A stretch of DNA of 9,792 nucleotides from SKLM01 sp964542755. GTDB lineage: Bacteria; Chloroflexota; Anaerolineae; B4-G1. Below, piece by piece: positions 1 through 5,953 of the stretch (position 1 is the first letter of the stretch; the number at the start of each line of letters is the position of its first letter). The position numbers and the translations under genes are program-made. Where the stretch lies: the NCBI GenBank assembly GCA_964542755.1, contig CAZIWL010000157.1, positions 1 through 9,792 on the forward strand. The letters are read 5' to 3'. The notes beneath the pieces were generated by a model. It was not told the DNA's origin, did no database searches, and saw only the letters and a list, made by a program, of their open reading frames with translations.

Positions 1-78
1 ACGGCTGCTGCCGTCTGCGCCGGCCAGCAGACGAAGACCAGATAGGGATTGAAACTCGAGCAGGTCTTTGACGCGCAT
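1..78 (-). CDS. PucR-family transcriptional regulator, N-terminal fragment
   Basis: Reading the minus strand from an ATG at 78-76 gives 26 codons in frame to the window edge, beginning MRVKDLLEFQSLSGLRLLAG. This matches the start of the PucR N-terminal domain, where a short DLL...L.GLRLLAG stretch opens the protein. A strong Shine-Dalgarno (AGGAGGT, 84-90) lies just upstream. Known PucR proteins are roughly 500-residue activators of purine, allantoin, amino-acid or other nitrogen catabolism, with a C-terminal helix-turn-helix. The gene is divergent from the hydrolase-transporter operon starting at 245, so it is the likely regulator of that operon (inference). Only the N-terminus is visible, so the DNA-binding end cannot be checked. 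The family call rests on a short motif plus the ribosome binding site and the divergent context. Confidence 0.75.
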   Translation of the reverse strand, partial: MRVKDLLEFQSLSGLRLLAGADGSSR

Positions 79-116
79 GGGTGACCTCCTGATCCACTTC
101 CGCGAGTGCTGTGCGT

Positions 117-145
117 ATGTTATCCGATGTGGATATACAGGACAA
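117..145 (-). promoter_or_regulatory. Candidate promoter of the PucR-type gene with an internal dyad
   Basis: On the minus strand TTGTCC (145-140) and TAACAT (122-117) are separated by 17 bp, each matching 4 of 6 consensus bases. The spacer holds an inverted repeat, TATCC-GATGT-GGATA (121-135). A dyad inside the promoter between two divergent genes is a plausible operator, perhaps for autoregulation. I found no convincing -35/-10 pair for the plus-strand operon in 79-244. It may rely on an activator. Confidence 0.35.
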
Positions 146-244
146 GCTGAGATTGTGCGGTGTGACCATAGACGGGAGGGTGATGGTGGATTAGCATAGA
201 GGCACTTGAACGTAGCGCGATGGAGTGGCACGAAAGGAGCTGAC

Positions 245-1600
245 ATGTACACAAAGTTGAATCTGGGGCCATTGAAGGACTCGATGGCAGGTGTCGTCGA
301 CGGGCAGCCCATGGACCCCCTGGGCGCCGTCCACGAGACGGGAAGGACCATCCTACAGGGCGGGAAGGTGGTCGATCCGAAGAATAGCATCGACGGAGTC
401 AAGGACATCGCTTTCGTCGATGACACGATCACGGAAGTAGCAGACGAGATCAAGCCTAAGACCGGTGATCGTCTGATTGACTGCTCCGGGCTGCTGGTGG
501 TGCCCGGTTTGGTCGACATGCACGTGCATCAATGCGATCTGTTCGAGGTGAGCACGCAGCCTGTGTTTGAGTCGGCGAGGGACGGCGTGACGATGGGGCT
601 CTCCCCGGGTGCGGGCAACACGCTCATGGCCCCGGCTCTGCTGGGCGCGGAGATCGACCGGGGAGTTCCGCTGAACCTCGGTGTCTACATTGGGGCCGGC
701 AACGCGCTGTGCACGATGCTGAGCCGCGACGAGTTGATCCAGCTATTCAGAGGGGAACTGGATCCCAGCGTCGGCAGCACCCGTATGACGCGCAACATGA
801 TCACCCTCCTGACAGCCCCCCTGACCATTGGCATTAAGGACCACATGGGGCACTTCATCATGTCTGACGAGGACATTGACACCGCCTTCGAGGTGACGTC
901 CCTGGCGGAGCTGGTCTATATGTCCCATACGCAGGATCCGGAGCACACGGAGCGACTCGTCGGGTTGTCCGACGGGCGGCCGATTCACCTGGCCCACATG
1001 ACGGCGGCGGGCTGCGGCACCCACGGGGATGCAGTGGAGGGGATGAAGCGCGTGGTGGAACTGGTCAAGGAAGATCACGTCACGGGCGAGTTCGTCACGA
1101 CCCAGCTGCGACCCGGATTGGGCAGCCGCGAGGGGTTGAAGATGACGGAGGCGTCGCAGCAGGTGGCCTACGAGGCTCTGGAGAGCGGGCTGGTCGACAT
1201 CCTGATCTCGGACGGCCAGAACGACGCCACGATGAAAGGCTTCGGCGACACGAGGGACAACATTCCCTGCCTCCTGGAACTCCCGGAAATCGGCGTGCTG
1301 TCCCTGTCCGAGGCCGTGGCGAGCATGACGTGTAACCCCTCGGCCCTGCTGGCGGAGCGCACGGGCAATGCGTGGTGGAAGGAGGCCGTAGGACACCTAG
1401 GCGAGGGTGCGCTGGCGAACGTCACGGTGATCGATGAGAAGGACAAACTGGCGACGCTGACCCTGGTGAACGGTCAGTTGGCGGCCTTCGAGAACCGGGT
1501 AGTGCGTCGAGGGAACGGGGCCGGGGGCTGGGTGAGCAAGTACGGTATGGTGAAGAGAACGGGCATCGGAGATCTTGTCACGCATAGCTTCCAGGCTTAG
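245..1600 (+). CDS. Amidohydrolase-superfamily metalloenzyme (hydantoinase/dihydroorotase/D-aminoacylase-like)
   Basis: This 451-residue protein is a TIM-barrel amidohydrolase. The N-terminal beta-sandwich part (about 35-85) leads into VPGLVDMHVH, giving the metal-binding HxH pair H93/H95. H228 (MSHTQD), H248/H251 (IHLAHM) and the catalytic D323 (ISDGQND) follow in the order expected for the superfamily. K198 lies 30 residues before H228, the spacing of the carboxylated lysine of binuclear hydantoinase-type members, but this assignment is tentative. The C-terminus returns to the sandwich (GALANVTVID). The ATG at 245 is preferred over an in-frame TTG at 206 because AAGGAG (234-239) precedes it at correct spacing. 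Enzymes of this group hydrolyse cyclic amides or N-acyl/N-carbamoyl bonds, and the exact substrate is unknown. It is the first gene of an operon with an M20 hydrolase and a membrane protein, opposite a PucR-type regulator. It is probably cytoplasmic, with no signal peptide seen. Confidence 0.88.
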   Translation: MYTKLNLGPLKDSMAGVVDGQPMDPLGAVHETGRTILQGGKVVDPKNSIDGVKDIAFVDDTITEVADEIKPKTGDRLIDCSGLLVVPGLVDMHVHQCDLFEVSTQPVFESARDGVTMGLSPGAGNTLMAPALLGAEIDRGVPLNLGVYIGAGNALCTMLSRDELIQLFRGELDPSVGSTRMTRNMITLLTAPLTIGIKDHMGHFIMSDEDIDTAFEVTSLAELVYMSHTQDPEHTERLVGLSDGRPIHLAHMTAAGCGTHGDAVEGMKRVVELVKEDHVTGEFVTTQLRPGLGSREGLKMTEASQQVAYEALESGLVDILISDGQNDATMKGFGDTRDNIPCLLELPEIGVLSLSEAVASMTCNPSALLAERTGNAWWKEAVGHLGEGALANVTVIDEKDKLATLTLVNGQLAAFENRVVRRGNGAGGWVSKYGMVKRTGIGDLVTHSFQA

Positions 1601-1608
1601 GTAACCGG

Positions 1609-1648
1609 GTCAGTGGTCTCCCTCCCCAGGGGAGCGGAGATCGCTGAC
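1609..1648 (+). promoter_or_regulatory. Long intercistronic RNA hairpin between amidohydrolase and M20 genes
   Basis: Arms 1609-1621 and 1636-1648 pair over 13 positions. Eleven are Watson-Crick and two are G-U pairs in the plus-strand transcript. A small internal loop, four more pairs (1623-1626 with 1630-1633) and a CAG loop complete it. No T-run follows, so it is unlikely to be a simple terminator. It ends four bases before the AGGGAGGG ribosome binding site of the next gene, so it could block 3' decay of upstream mRNA or tune translation of the M20 gene. Confidence 0.6.
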
Positions 1649-1664
1649 TCCAGGGAGGGTTGCT

Positions 1665-2852
1665 TTGGCGGAATCAAGAGAAGGGTACACCACGCGAGAG
1701 GCGTATGTTGCGACGCTGCAAACGCTAGTGAAGATTGACACGACGCACCCGACGGGCAATGAAATGGACGCCATCAATGCTATCCTGGCTATGTTCGACG
1801 GCTGCGACTGCGCGACGGACGTCGTTGACCATGGTGATAACCGTGGATCGCTCGTCCTGACCATCGAAGGGGAGGATTGCGGGAGGAGCCTTGCCTTCAT
1901 GGGGCACCTGGACACCGTTCCTGTGGACGACCTGGATCAGTGGACCGTCCCGCCGCACGGGGCAGTGATTGAGGACGGCTTCCTGTACGGGCGGGGTGCC
2001 GCCGATATGAAGGGTGGGGTAGCCTCGATGATCCAGGCTGCGCTGCACGTACTGGAGGAGGGGCTGACCCCGGCCTACGGCCTCAAGTTCTGCTTCACGG
2101 CGGATGAGGAGGCAGATGGCATGGGGGTGCTGGGAATCAGGGACGCGGGCCTGTTGGATGACGCGGTTGCCGTCTTCATTCCGGAGCCGACGGGGGCGAA
2201 GATAGGGGTGATGGAGAAGGGTGCACTCTGGCTGCAGGTGACGGCGATCGGGAAGTCCGCGCATGGATCCCGGCCGGATCTGGGATGCAACGCCATTGAG
2301 AAGCTGCTCGTCTTCCTGGAGAGGCTGCGAGGATCCATCGACCTGAGCATGGAGAGCGACGTCTTTGAGGAGATGGGGCGCTCGACGTTCGTCGTGAGCA
2401 AGATAGAGGGGGGCACAAAGACGAACGTGGTCCCCTCTCACGCGTCGGCCTCCGTGGACATCCGAACGGTCTTCGGGGTTGACCACCAGGCGATCATCGA
2501 CAAGGCGGAGACCATCGCGCTGGACATGGGAACGGAGGACTTGAGCATCTCGGTACGGGTGGAGAATGACCGACCCGCGATCGGCGTGGACCGCGATCAT
2601 CCCTTCGTGGTCGGGGTCGCTGAAGAGATGGAGAAGCTGGGATTGGAGGTAGGATACAAGGGCCTGCATTTCTACACGGACGGTTCTCAAGTGGTTCCCC
2701 AGTTCGGGATGCCCTTTGTTATCCTGGGACCGGGCGAGGATTCGATGGCCCATCAGAAGGACGAACGGGTGGCGCTGCGGGCGGTATCCGACATTGCTGA
2801 CGTATTCATTTCCTACATCTTGCATCTGGACGAGAAGGAAGTGTTCCGATGA
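1665..2852 (+). CDS. M20-family metallohydrolase (ArgE/DapE-type deacylase)
   Basis: This 395-residue protein has the full-length architecture and all zinc-site motifs of M20 di-zinc amidohydrolases. H81 and D83 lie in GHLDTVP, D114 in GRGAADMKGG, the catalytic glutamate E148 and metal ligand E149 in TADEEADG, the fourth ligand E174 in PEPTG, and the last histidine H363 in MAHQKDE. H200 in SAHGSRPDLG sits where the dimerisation (lid) domain supplies its substrate histidine. The TTG at 1665 is chosen because AGGGAGGG (1652-1659) stands at the right distance and no in-frame ATG comes before residue 34. Family members remove acyl, succinyl or carbamoyl groups from amino acids or degrade allantoate and dipeptides, and the substrate here is unresolved. 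Its stop overlaps the ATG of the membrane protein (ATGA, 2849-2852), indicating translational coupling. It resembles ArgE/DapE-type proteins more than YgeY in its motif wording. Confidence 0.9.
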   Translation: MAESREGYTTREAYVATLQTLVKIDTTHPTGNEMDAINAILAMFDGCDCATDVVDHGDNRGSLVLTIEGEDCGRSLAFMGHLDTVPVDDLDQWTVPPHGAVIEDGFLYGRGAADMKGGVASMIQAALHVLEEGLTPAYGLKFCFTADEEADGMGVLGIRDAGLLDDAVAVFIPEPTGAKIGVMEKGALWLQVTAIGKSAHGSRPDLGCNAIEKLLVFLERLRGSIDLSMESDVFEEMGRSTFVVSKIEGGTKTNVVPSHASASVDIRTVFGVDHQAIIDKAETIALDMGTEDLSISVRVENDRPAIGVDRDHPFVVGVAEEMEKLGLEVGYKGLHFYTDGSQVVPQFGMPFVILGPGEDSMAHQKDERVALRAVSDIADVFISYILHLDEKEVFR

Positions 2853-4054
2853 ACGACAAGAAAGAAGCGCTGGTGAAGAGAACCGGATCCCTGGGCGGTC
2901 TCTTCATCGCCACTGCCGTCGGATTTGCCATGTACTTCGGATTGAACGCGGTTCAGGGGGCAGGGAGTTGGTTTCCTTACGACCATGTTGTCGAGCGAGC
3001 GGGGAGCAACACGTTCTACAAGCTCGTATGGTTCGTGATGAACTTCACGGAGGCGGAGTTCTATGCGGGCGTGCTAGCGTCTCTGGGTGTGATTCTGGGC
3101 GGCGTAGTGGCATGGCAGCTGGACGTGCGGAAGTCGAAGCTCGCGGGATTCGACATCTGCTACGGGACGAACCTCTTCCCCTGGGTCCTGGGATCGCAGC
3201 TGTTGTCTCTGGTCATAGCAATCTTTGTGCTGAACTACACCCAGCTGTTCGACACGGGCGACTACGGGTGGCTGCCGACATTCATCAGTGTCGTTGGCGT
3301 GCCGCCGTCGGTGATGCTGGTCTACGGGCCGAGCGTCCCGGCGCTTCTCACCGGCTCCATCCTAGGCGGGCTGGTCTCGTTCCCGGTGGGCTTCCTGCTG
3401 ATGGAGACGCTGGTGCCCCTGTTTGAGATTCCGGGGGTGGTGGCCAATGTCTTCACCATGGCGCTCACGGGCATCGTGGTGATGAAGACGTGCCACGCCC
3501 TGCCGTGGATGAAGAAGGTGCCGCCCCCAACCATCGAGAAGCAGCAGCCGGCGGTGGACAAGGAGACGAAGGCGGCCCGAATGCGCACGCCGGCCTGGTT
3601 CATGCGGCGTGTGCTGGCGGATTTCACAGAGGCCCAGTTCTACGGCAACGAGGTCGCGGCAATCTTCCTGCTGGTGGGGGTGTCGATTGACTGGCTGCTG
3701 AACAGCGGGCACGCAGCCTACGGCTCCGGTACGCTGCCGGCGATGATCCTATCGCAGTTTGTGGCGGCGGGGGTGGGCATCTGGCTTTACACAGACAAGT
3801 ACGCGGAGCAGGGGTGGTACGCCACGTTTGTTCCGGTGGTCAGCGTGGGACCCGCCTGTGTGCTGGTGTTCGGTGCGACCATTCCGGTCGCCCTCTTCTC
3901 CGGCGTCGTGGGCGGGATCATTGGGGGGCCGGTGGCGGAGTACCTGGTGGGGATCCTGCCAGATGATATGCATCCGACGGTGGGCAACACGGCGTCCATG
4001 GGGATATGCACGATTGTGACAGCGGTGGTGATGCAGGTATTGCCGTTCTTCTAG
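2849..4054 (+). CDS. Polytopic membrane protein with two homologous five-helix halves, candidate transporter
   Basis: I do not recognise the family of this 401-residue protein. It is strongly hydrophobic, with about eleven predicted helices: one at 14-33, then five (about 72-91, 110-128, 141-160, 165-188, 195-212), a charged cytosolic-type linker (221-252), then five more (about 266-284, 298-314, 323-342, 343-370, 380-399). The halves are related. NFTEAEFY (65-72) matches DFTEAQFY (258-265), YGWLPTFISVVGV (139-151) aligns with QGWYATFVPVVSV (321-333), and the following Pro/Gly-rich helices also align. Two odd-numbered repeats imply opposite membrane orientation, as in many secondary transporters with 5+5 folds (inference). 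ATGA overlap with the M20 gene argues for one shared function, most simply uptake of the substrate of the two hydrolases or export of a product. An accessory non-transport role cannot be excluded. Confidence 0.85.
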   Translation: MNDKKEALVKRTGSLGGLFIATAVGFAMYFGLNAVQGAGSWFPYDHVVERAGSNTFYKLVWFVMNFTEAEFYAGVLASLGVILGGVVAWQLDVRKSKLAGFDICYGTNLFPWVLGSQLLSLVIAIFVLNYTQLFDTGDYGWLPTFISVVGVPPSVMLVYGPSVPALLTGSILGGLVSFPVGFLLMETLVPLFEIPGVVANVFTMALTGIVVMKTCHALPWMKKVPPPTIEKQQPAVDKETKAARMRTPAWFMRRVLADFTEAQFYGNEVAAIFLLVGVSIDWLLNSGHAAYGSGTLPAMILSQFVAAGVGIWLYTDKYAEQGWYATFVPVVSVGPACVLVFGATIPVALFSGVVGGIIGGPVAEYLVGILPDDMHPTVGNTASMGICTIVTAVVMQVLPFF

Positions 4055-4079
4055 GCGGTCCCAGCCCCGGGACTGCTTT
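4055..4079 (+). terminator. Terminator-like hairpin after the hydrolase-transporter operon
   Basis: Immediately after the stop codon, 4055-4062 pairs with 4069-4076 (eight pairs, one G-U) around the loop AGCCCC, followed by TTT at 4077-4079. The stem is good but the T-run is short, so termination may be weak or Rho-assisted. Confidence 0.45.
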
Positions 4080-4088
4080 GCACGGGAC

Positions 4089-4138
4089 CGTGAGCTGCGC
4101 GTCTACCCGATGGATGTAGAGTGTGGGCGCAGCTCACG
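4089..4138. repeat. 12-bp perfect inverted repeat with inner 5-bp stem
   Basis: CGTGAGCTGCGC (4089-4100) is perfectly repeated in reverse complement at 4127-4138. Inside it TCTAC (4102-4106) pairs with GTAGA (4116-4120). The structure lies 10 bases past the terminator-like T-run. It could be a second transcription stop, an mRNA 3'-end protector or a mobile repeat remnant. No T-run follows on either strand. Confidence 0.6.
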
Positions 4139-4183
4139 CCGCTGCGCGTTTGGGCGGCCGAGGGCGCGGATAGGCCTGGTGGG

Positions 4184-4246
4184 CGTGAGACGTAGTACGT
4201 AAAGCGTAACTCGTCATGCGCAATCCGTAGTCCGTCACTCATGATT
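4184..4246. repeat. Degenerate heptamer tandem array (CGTaatN-type), nine units
   Basis: The sequence keeps a strict 7-bp period for nine units: CGTGAGA, CGTAGTA, CGTAAAG, CGTAACT, CGTCATG, CGCAATC, CGTAGTC, CGTCACT, CATGATT. The first three bases are nearly constant and the last four vary. A second, shorter array of the same type and orientation lies near 8474. Similar short tandem heptamers are known from filamentous cyanobacteria (STRR sequences). I associate this wording with Chloroflexota intergenic DNA from memory only. Confidence 0.75.
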
Positions 4247-4382
4247 CGGGATGGGGGACTGCCGGACCTCGTCCAGATCACGGGGCACGTCTCTTGCGCA
4301 GTGATAGACCAGCTTTGTCCCACGGTCAAATGTTTTTGTCAATCGATGTCGGCGACGAGTGATGGAGCTGAAAAGCCTTCGA

Positions 4383-4442
4383 GATGTGTCGAATCGGGGT
4401 GTTTAGGCGGCGACCTCTGGGGTGCAGATCAGGATGTGTCGA
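4383..4442. repeat. Pair of 10-bp direct repeats (GATGTGTCGA) 50 bp apart
   Basis: GATGTGTCGA occurs at 4383-4392 and again at 4433-4442. It lies in the gene-free stretch 4247-4448, in which I otherwise see no gene. It might be residue of a mobile element end, but no transposase fragment is readable. Confidence 0.4.
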
Positions 4443-4448
4443 GGCTGC

Positions 4449-4481
4449 AGGTGCAAGGCACCTCGAAGGTGCCTCGCACCT
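4449..4481. repeat. REP-like compact hairpin
   Basis: AGGTGC and AGGCACCT (4449-4454, 4456-4463) pair with AGGTGCCT and GCACCT (4467-4474, 4476-4481), leaving one mismatch and a CGA loop: 14 pairs in 33 bases. It lies 10 bases beyond the 3' end of the 71-residue gene on the minus strand, where it could act as a stem for termination or 3'-end protection. Neither side has a T-run. Part of the motif, AGGTGCCTCGAA, recurs at 4711-4722, which suggests a dispersed repeat family (inference). Confidence 0.55.
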
Positions 4482-4491
4482 TGGTGAGAGG

Positions 4492-4707
4492 TCATTCTGG
4501 TGCGTCGGGCGGGATGCGCCGGACGGAGAGGAGGGTGAGGCCCAGGTCTCGCACTCTCTCCAGCACGCCGTGCAGGGCGGCCTGGTCGGCAGGGCCGCGA
4601 AGGACGGTGTTTCCTAAGGCGTCGTAGGAGAGGGTCATGGAGCCGAACCAGACTTGACGCGCCTTGTCCAAGCGGCCCTGGACTCGGATTTCGTAGACGG
4701 TAGCCAC
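4492..4707 (-). CDS. Small conserved-type hypothetical protein, 71 aa
   Basis: Starts at GTG (4707-4705), 26 bases after the flavodoxin stop. Only a weak GAGG-type ribosome binding site is visible, so it may depend on coupled translation. The protein opens with a beta-type YEIRVQGRL stretch and has a central W25. It then carries the pattern LRGPADQAALHGVLERVRDLG followed by a final strand LTLLSV (read in two pieces: LRGPADQAALHG at about 36-47 and VLERVRDLGLTLLSV at about 48-62), consistent with a small alpha/beta fold. I recall very similar roughly 70-residue proteins annotated as hypothetical in Chloroflexota and actinobacteria, but no function is known to me. Its placement as the last gene after the HemG-like flavodoxin suggests cotranscription. 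It is soluble, with no cysteines and no visible metal motif. Confidence 0.8.
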   Translation of the reverse strand: MATVYEIRVQGRLDKARQVWFGSMTLSYDALGNTVLRGPADQAALHGVLERVRDLGLTLLSVRRIPPDAPE

Positions 4708-4733
4708 TGGTAGGTGCCTCGAATCCAGCGGCG

Positions 4734-5330
4734 CTAGGCCGCGGCCTCCAGGGCGGGGGAAAGACCCTCACTCCAATCGCGGATGAGCTGCCAGTTGCGG
4801 AAGTCCCCCTCCTGAGCGTTGAAGGCAAGCCGGACGAACCAGCGCTCGAAGACGTTGAGACGTCCATAGTCCAACTTCCCGTTGAAGAAGGCGATGCTGA
4901 CGGGCGTCACGTCCGGCGCGGACTGGATAGCGGGCTGGACGTAGTTGGTGACGGACGTGAACCGCTCCTGGAACGTGAGCCTGCCGGGACGGTCCGGCGG
5001 CTTGGCGAGATCCGGATCCAGCGCGATGTCTATCTCGGAATACGGATTCTCGGCGTCCTCGGTCAGGCTCAAGGCGACCATAAAGTAGGCGACGGGTACC
5101 TGGCGGAGCGTCGCATGGTGGTGCTTCAAGAAGGCGCGGGCCTCGCGGTGCCATCCGAAGATCATCGGCGCGCCTACCACCACGGCGTCATAGGTGCCTG
5201 GGGCCGTGACCGCGTCGATGGCCTTGACCTCGACATCCGCGCCACGCTGGCTTAGGACTTCTCCCACAGCTTCTGCAATCTCCGCAGTGGATCCGGCGTT
5301 CGTCGCGTAAGTAACCAACATCTTCTTCAT
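4734..5330 (-). CDS. Flavodoxin-domain protein, HemG-like (menaquinone-dependent protoporphyrinogen oxidase type)
   Basis: The 198-residue protein begins MKKMLVTYATNAGSTAEIAE. TNAGST at 10-15 forms the FMN phosphate-binding loop after the first beta strand. A second strand, VVVGAPM (50-56), and the aromatic G59-W60 pair follow. The C-terminal region FNGKLDYGRLNVFERW and RNWQLIRDW resembles the tail of HemG, where a similar segment precedes the last helix. HemG oxidises protoporphyrinogen IX to protoporphyrin using FMN and quinone. Many homologues outside enterobacteria are general flavodoxin-like proteins, so the heme role is not assured. The ATG at 5330 is preferred over upstream in-frame starts (to 5564) because its GGAG ribosome binding site is embedded in the final codons of the preceding gene (AAA AGG AGC TGA), leaving only five bases between stop and start. 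This implies translational coupling to the four-helix protein. Confidence 0.85.
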   Translation of the reverse strand: MKKMLVTYATNAGSTAEIAEAVGEVLSQRGADVEVKAIDAVTAPGTYDAVVVGAPMIFGWHREARAFLKHHHATLRQVPVAYFMVALSLTEDAENPYSEIDIALDPDLAKPPDRPGRLTFQERFTSVTNYVQPAIQSAPDVTPVSIAFFNGKLDYGRLNVFERWFVRLAFNAQEGDFRNWQLIRDWSEGLSPALEAAA

Positions 5331-5335
5331 CGGGC

Positions 5336-5899
5336 TCAGCTCCTTTTCCTGGTGACGGCGTGGACCACCAACCCGATGAGGCCCACCACGATAAGCGTGT
5401 AGTCGACGTAATTGGATGCCCATTTGATTCTTGTGGCCGCGCTCGCCACTGTCGCGACGGTGTCGAGTCTGTGCGGGTATGTGAAGAGCATACAGAGCAC
5501 CAGCGTGTTCTCGCCGTAGTCCGCCAGCATGCCCACGAAGGGAAGGAGGGAGAGGAAGCGCCACGGGCTCTGGGGCGGCAGCCAGCGGCTGAAGAGATAG
5601 GTGATGAGGACCGCGCTGAAGCCACGGTAGACGAGGGGGAAGACCAGCTCGGTGGTGAGCAGGAGGCGCCGGTAGAAGCTGCGCCCGGCCTCGCCCTGGG
5701 CCTCGAGCACTGCGTAAGCCTTGTCGGCTGAATAGAACATCTCGTCGAGAACGCCGGCCTCGTCGGCAATCTCGTTCAACTGTGCAATACCGAAGGGACG
5801 GCCGACGTTCAGGACGGCAGTGACCAGGAAGAGCGCGGCTAGAAGCGCCACGGTTTTCCCGGTCGCGAACCGGCTGAGGGTGTGTTGGAGCGTTGTCAT
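5336..5899 (-). CDS. Four-helix membrane protein of unknown function
   Basis: A 187-residue protein starting at ATG 5899, preceded by AAGGAG at good spacing. A longer in-frame start at 5977 lacks such a site and lies upstream of the leader dyad. Predicted helices are at about 16-33, 84-104, 115-139 and 165-182. Between helices 1 and 2 is a conserved-looking soluble part with FYSADKAYAVLEAQGEAGR, and helix 3 carries LADYGEN with D127, E130 and N131 buried in the membrane, the most likely functional residues. I recall this layout from uncharacterised bacterial membrane proteins but no named function. It directly precedes and is coupled to the HemG-like flavodoxin, so it could be a membrane partner for quinone-linked electron transfer (inference). 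No heme-ligand histidine pair stands out within the helices. Confidence 0.82.
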   Translation of the reverse strand: MTTLQHTLSRFATGKTVALLAALFLVTAVLNVGRPFGIAQLNEIADEAGVLDEMFYSADKAYAVLEAQGEAGRSFYRRLLLTTELVFPLVYRGFSAVLITYLFSRWLPPQSPWRFLSLLPFVGMLADYGENTLVLCMLFTYPHRLDTVATVASAATRIKWASNYVDYTLIVVGLIGLVVHAVTRKRS

Positions 5900-5913
5900 C
5901 TTGTGTTTCTCCT

Positions 5914-5953
5914 TATGCTGATTCGACCTGATTGCCAAGACAGGTCCAGCATA
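5914..5953 (-). promoter_or_regulatory. Nested inverted repeat in the leader, abutting the RBS
   Basis: TATGCTG (5914-5920) pairs with CAGCATA (5947-5953), and inside it GACCTG (5925-5930) pairs with CAGGTC (5941-5946), with a 4-base bulge and a 10-base loop. The distal arm ends directly at the AAGGAG ribosome binding site of the four-helix protein gene. The other arm contains the -10 hexamer proposed for the same operon, so this may be a DNA operator. If transcription starts further upstream it would be an RNA hairpin controlling ribosome access. Confidence 0.5.

Noticed and set aside
206..244. TTG start giving 13 extra residues on the amidohydrolase
   Set aside because: No ribosome binding site precedes the TTG, whereas AAGGAG is well placed before the ATG at 245.
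743..1396. Long minus-strand reading frame inside the amidohydrolase gene
   Set aside because: It mirrors a gene with clear metal-site motifs, has low-complexity composition rich in Arg, Gln and His, and lacks a ribosome binding site.
1725..2825. 366-residue minus-strand reading frame opposite the M20 gene
   Set aside because: A shadow of the GC-rich M20 coding strand; the plus strand carries all catalytic motifs.
1665..2852. Naming the M20 gene ygeY and the operon a uric-acid cluster because of the nearby tRNA-Sec
   Set aside because: Motif wording fits generic ArgE/DapE-type proteins better, and none of the other genes of that cluster is present.
4184..4246. CRISPR array
   Set aside because: Units are 7 bp with no spacers and no cas genes; it is a simple degenerate tandem repeat.
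4301..4329. Minus-strand promoter-like pair TTGACC-17-TATCAC aimed at the operon 3' end
   Set aside because: No gene or defined RNA lies downstream on that strand, and a single such match is expected by chance in 10 kb. Kept only as a possible antisense start.
4241..4627. 128-residue plus-strand frame in the gene-free stretch
   Set aside because: It runs through the REP-like hairpin and over the 71-residue gene, with no ribosome binding site or recognisable sequence.
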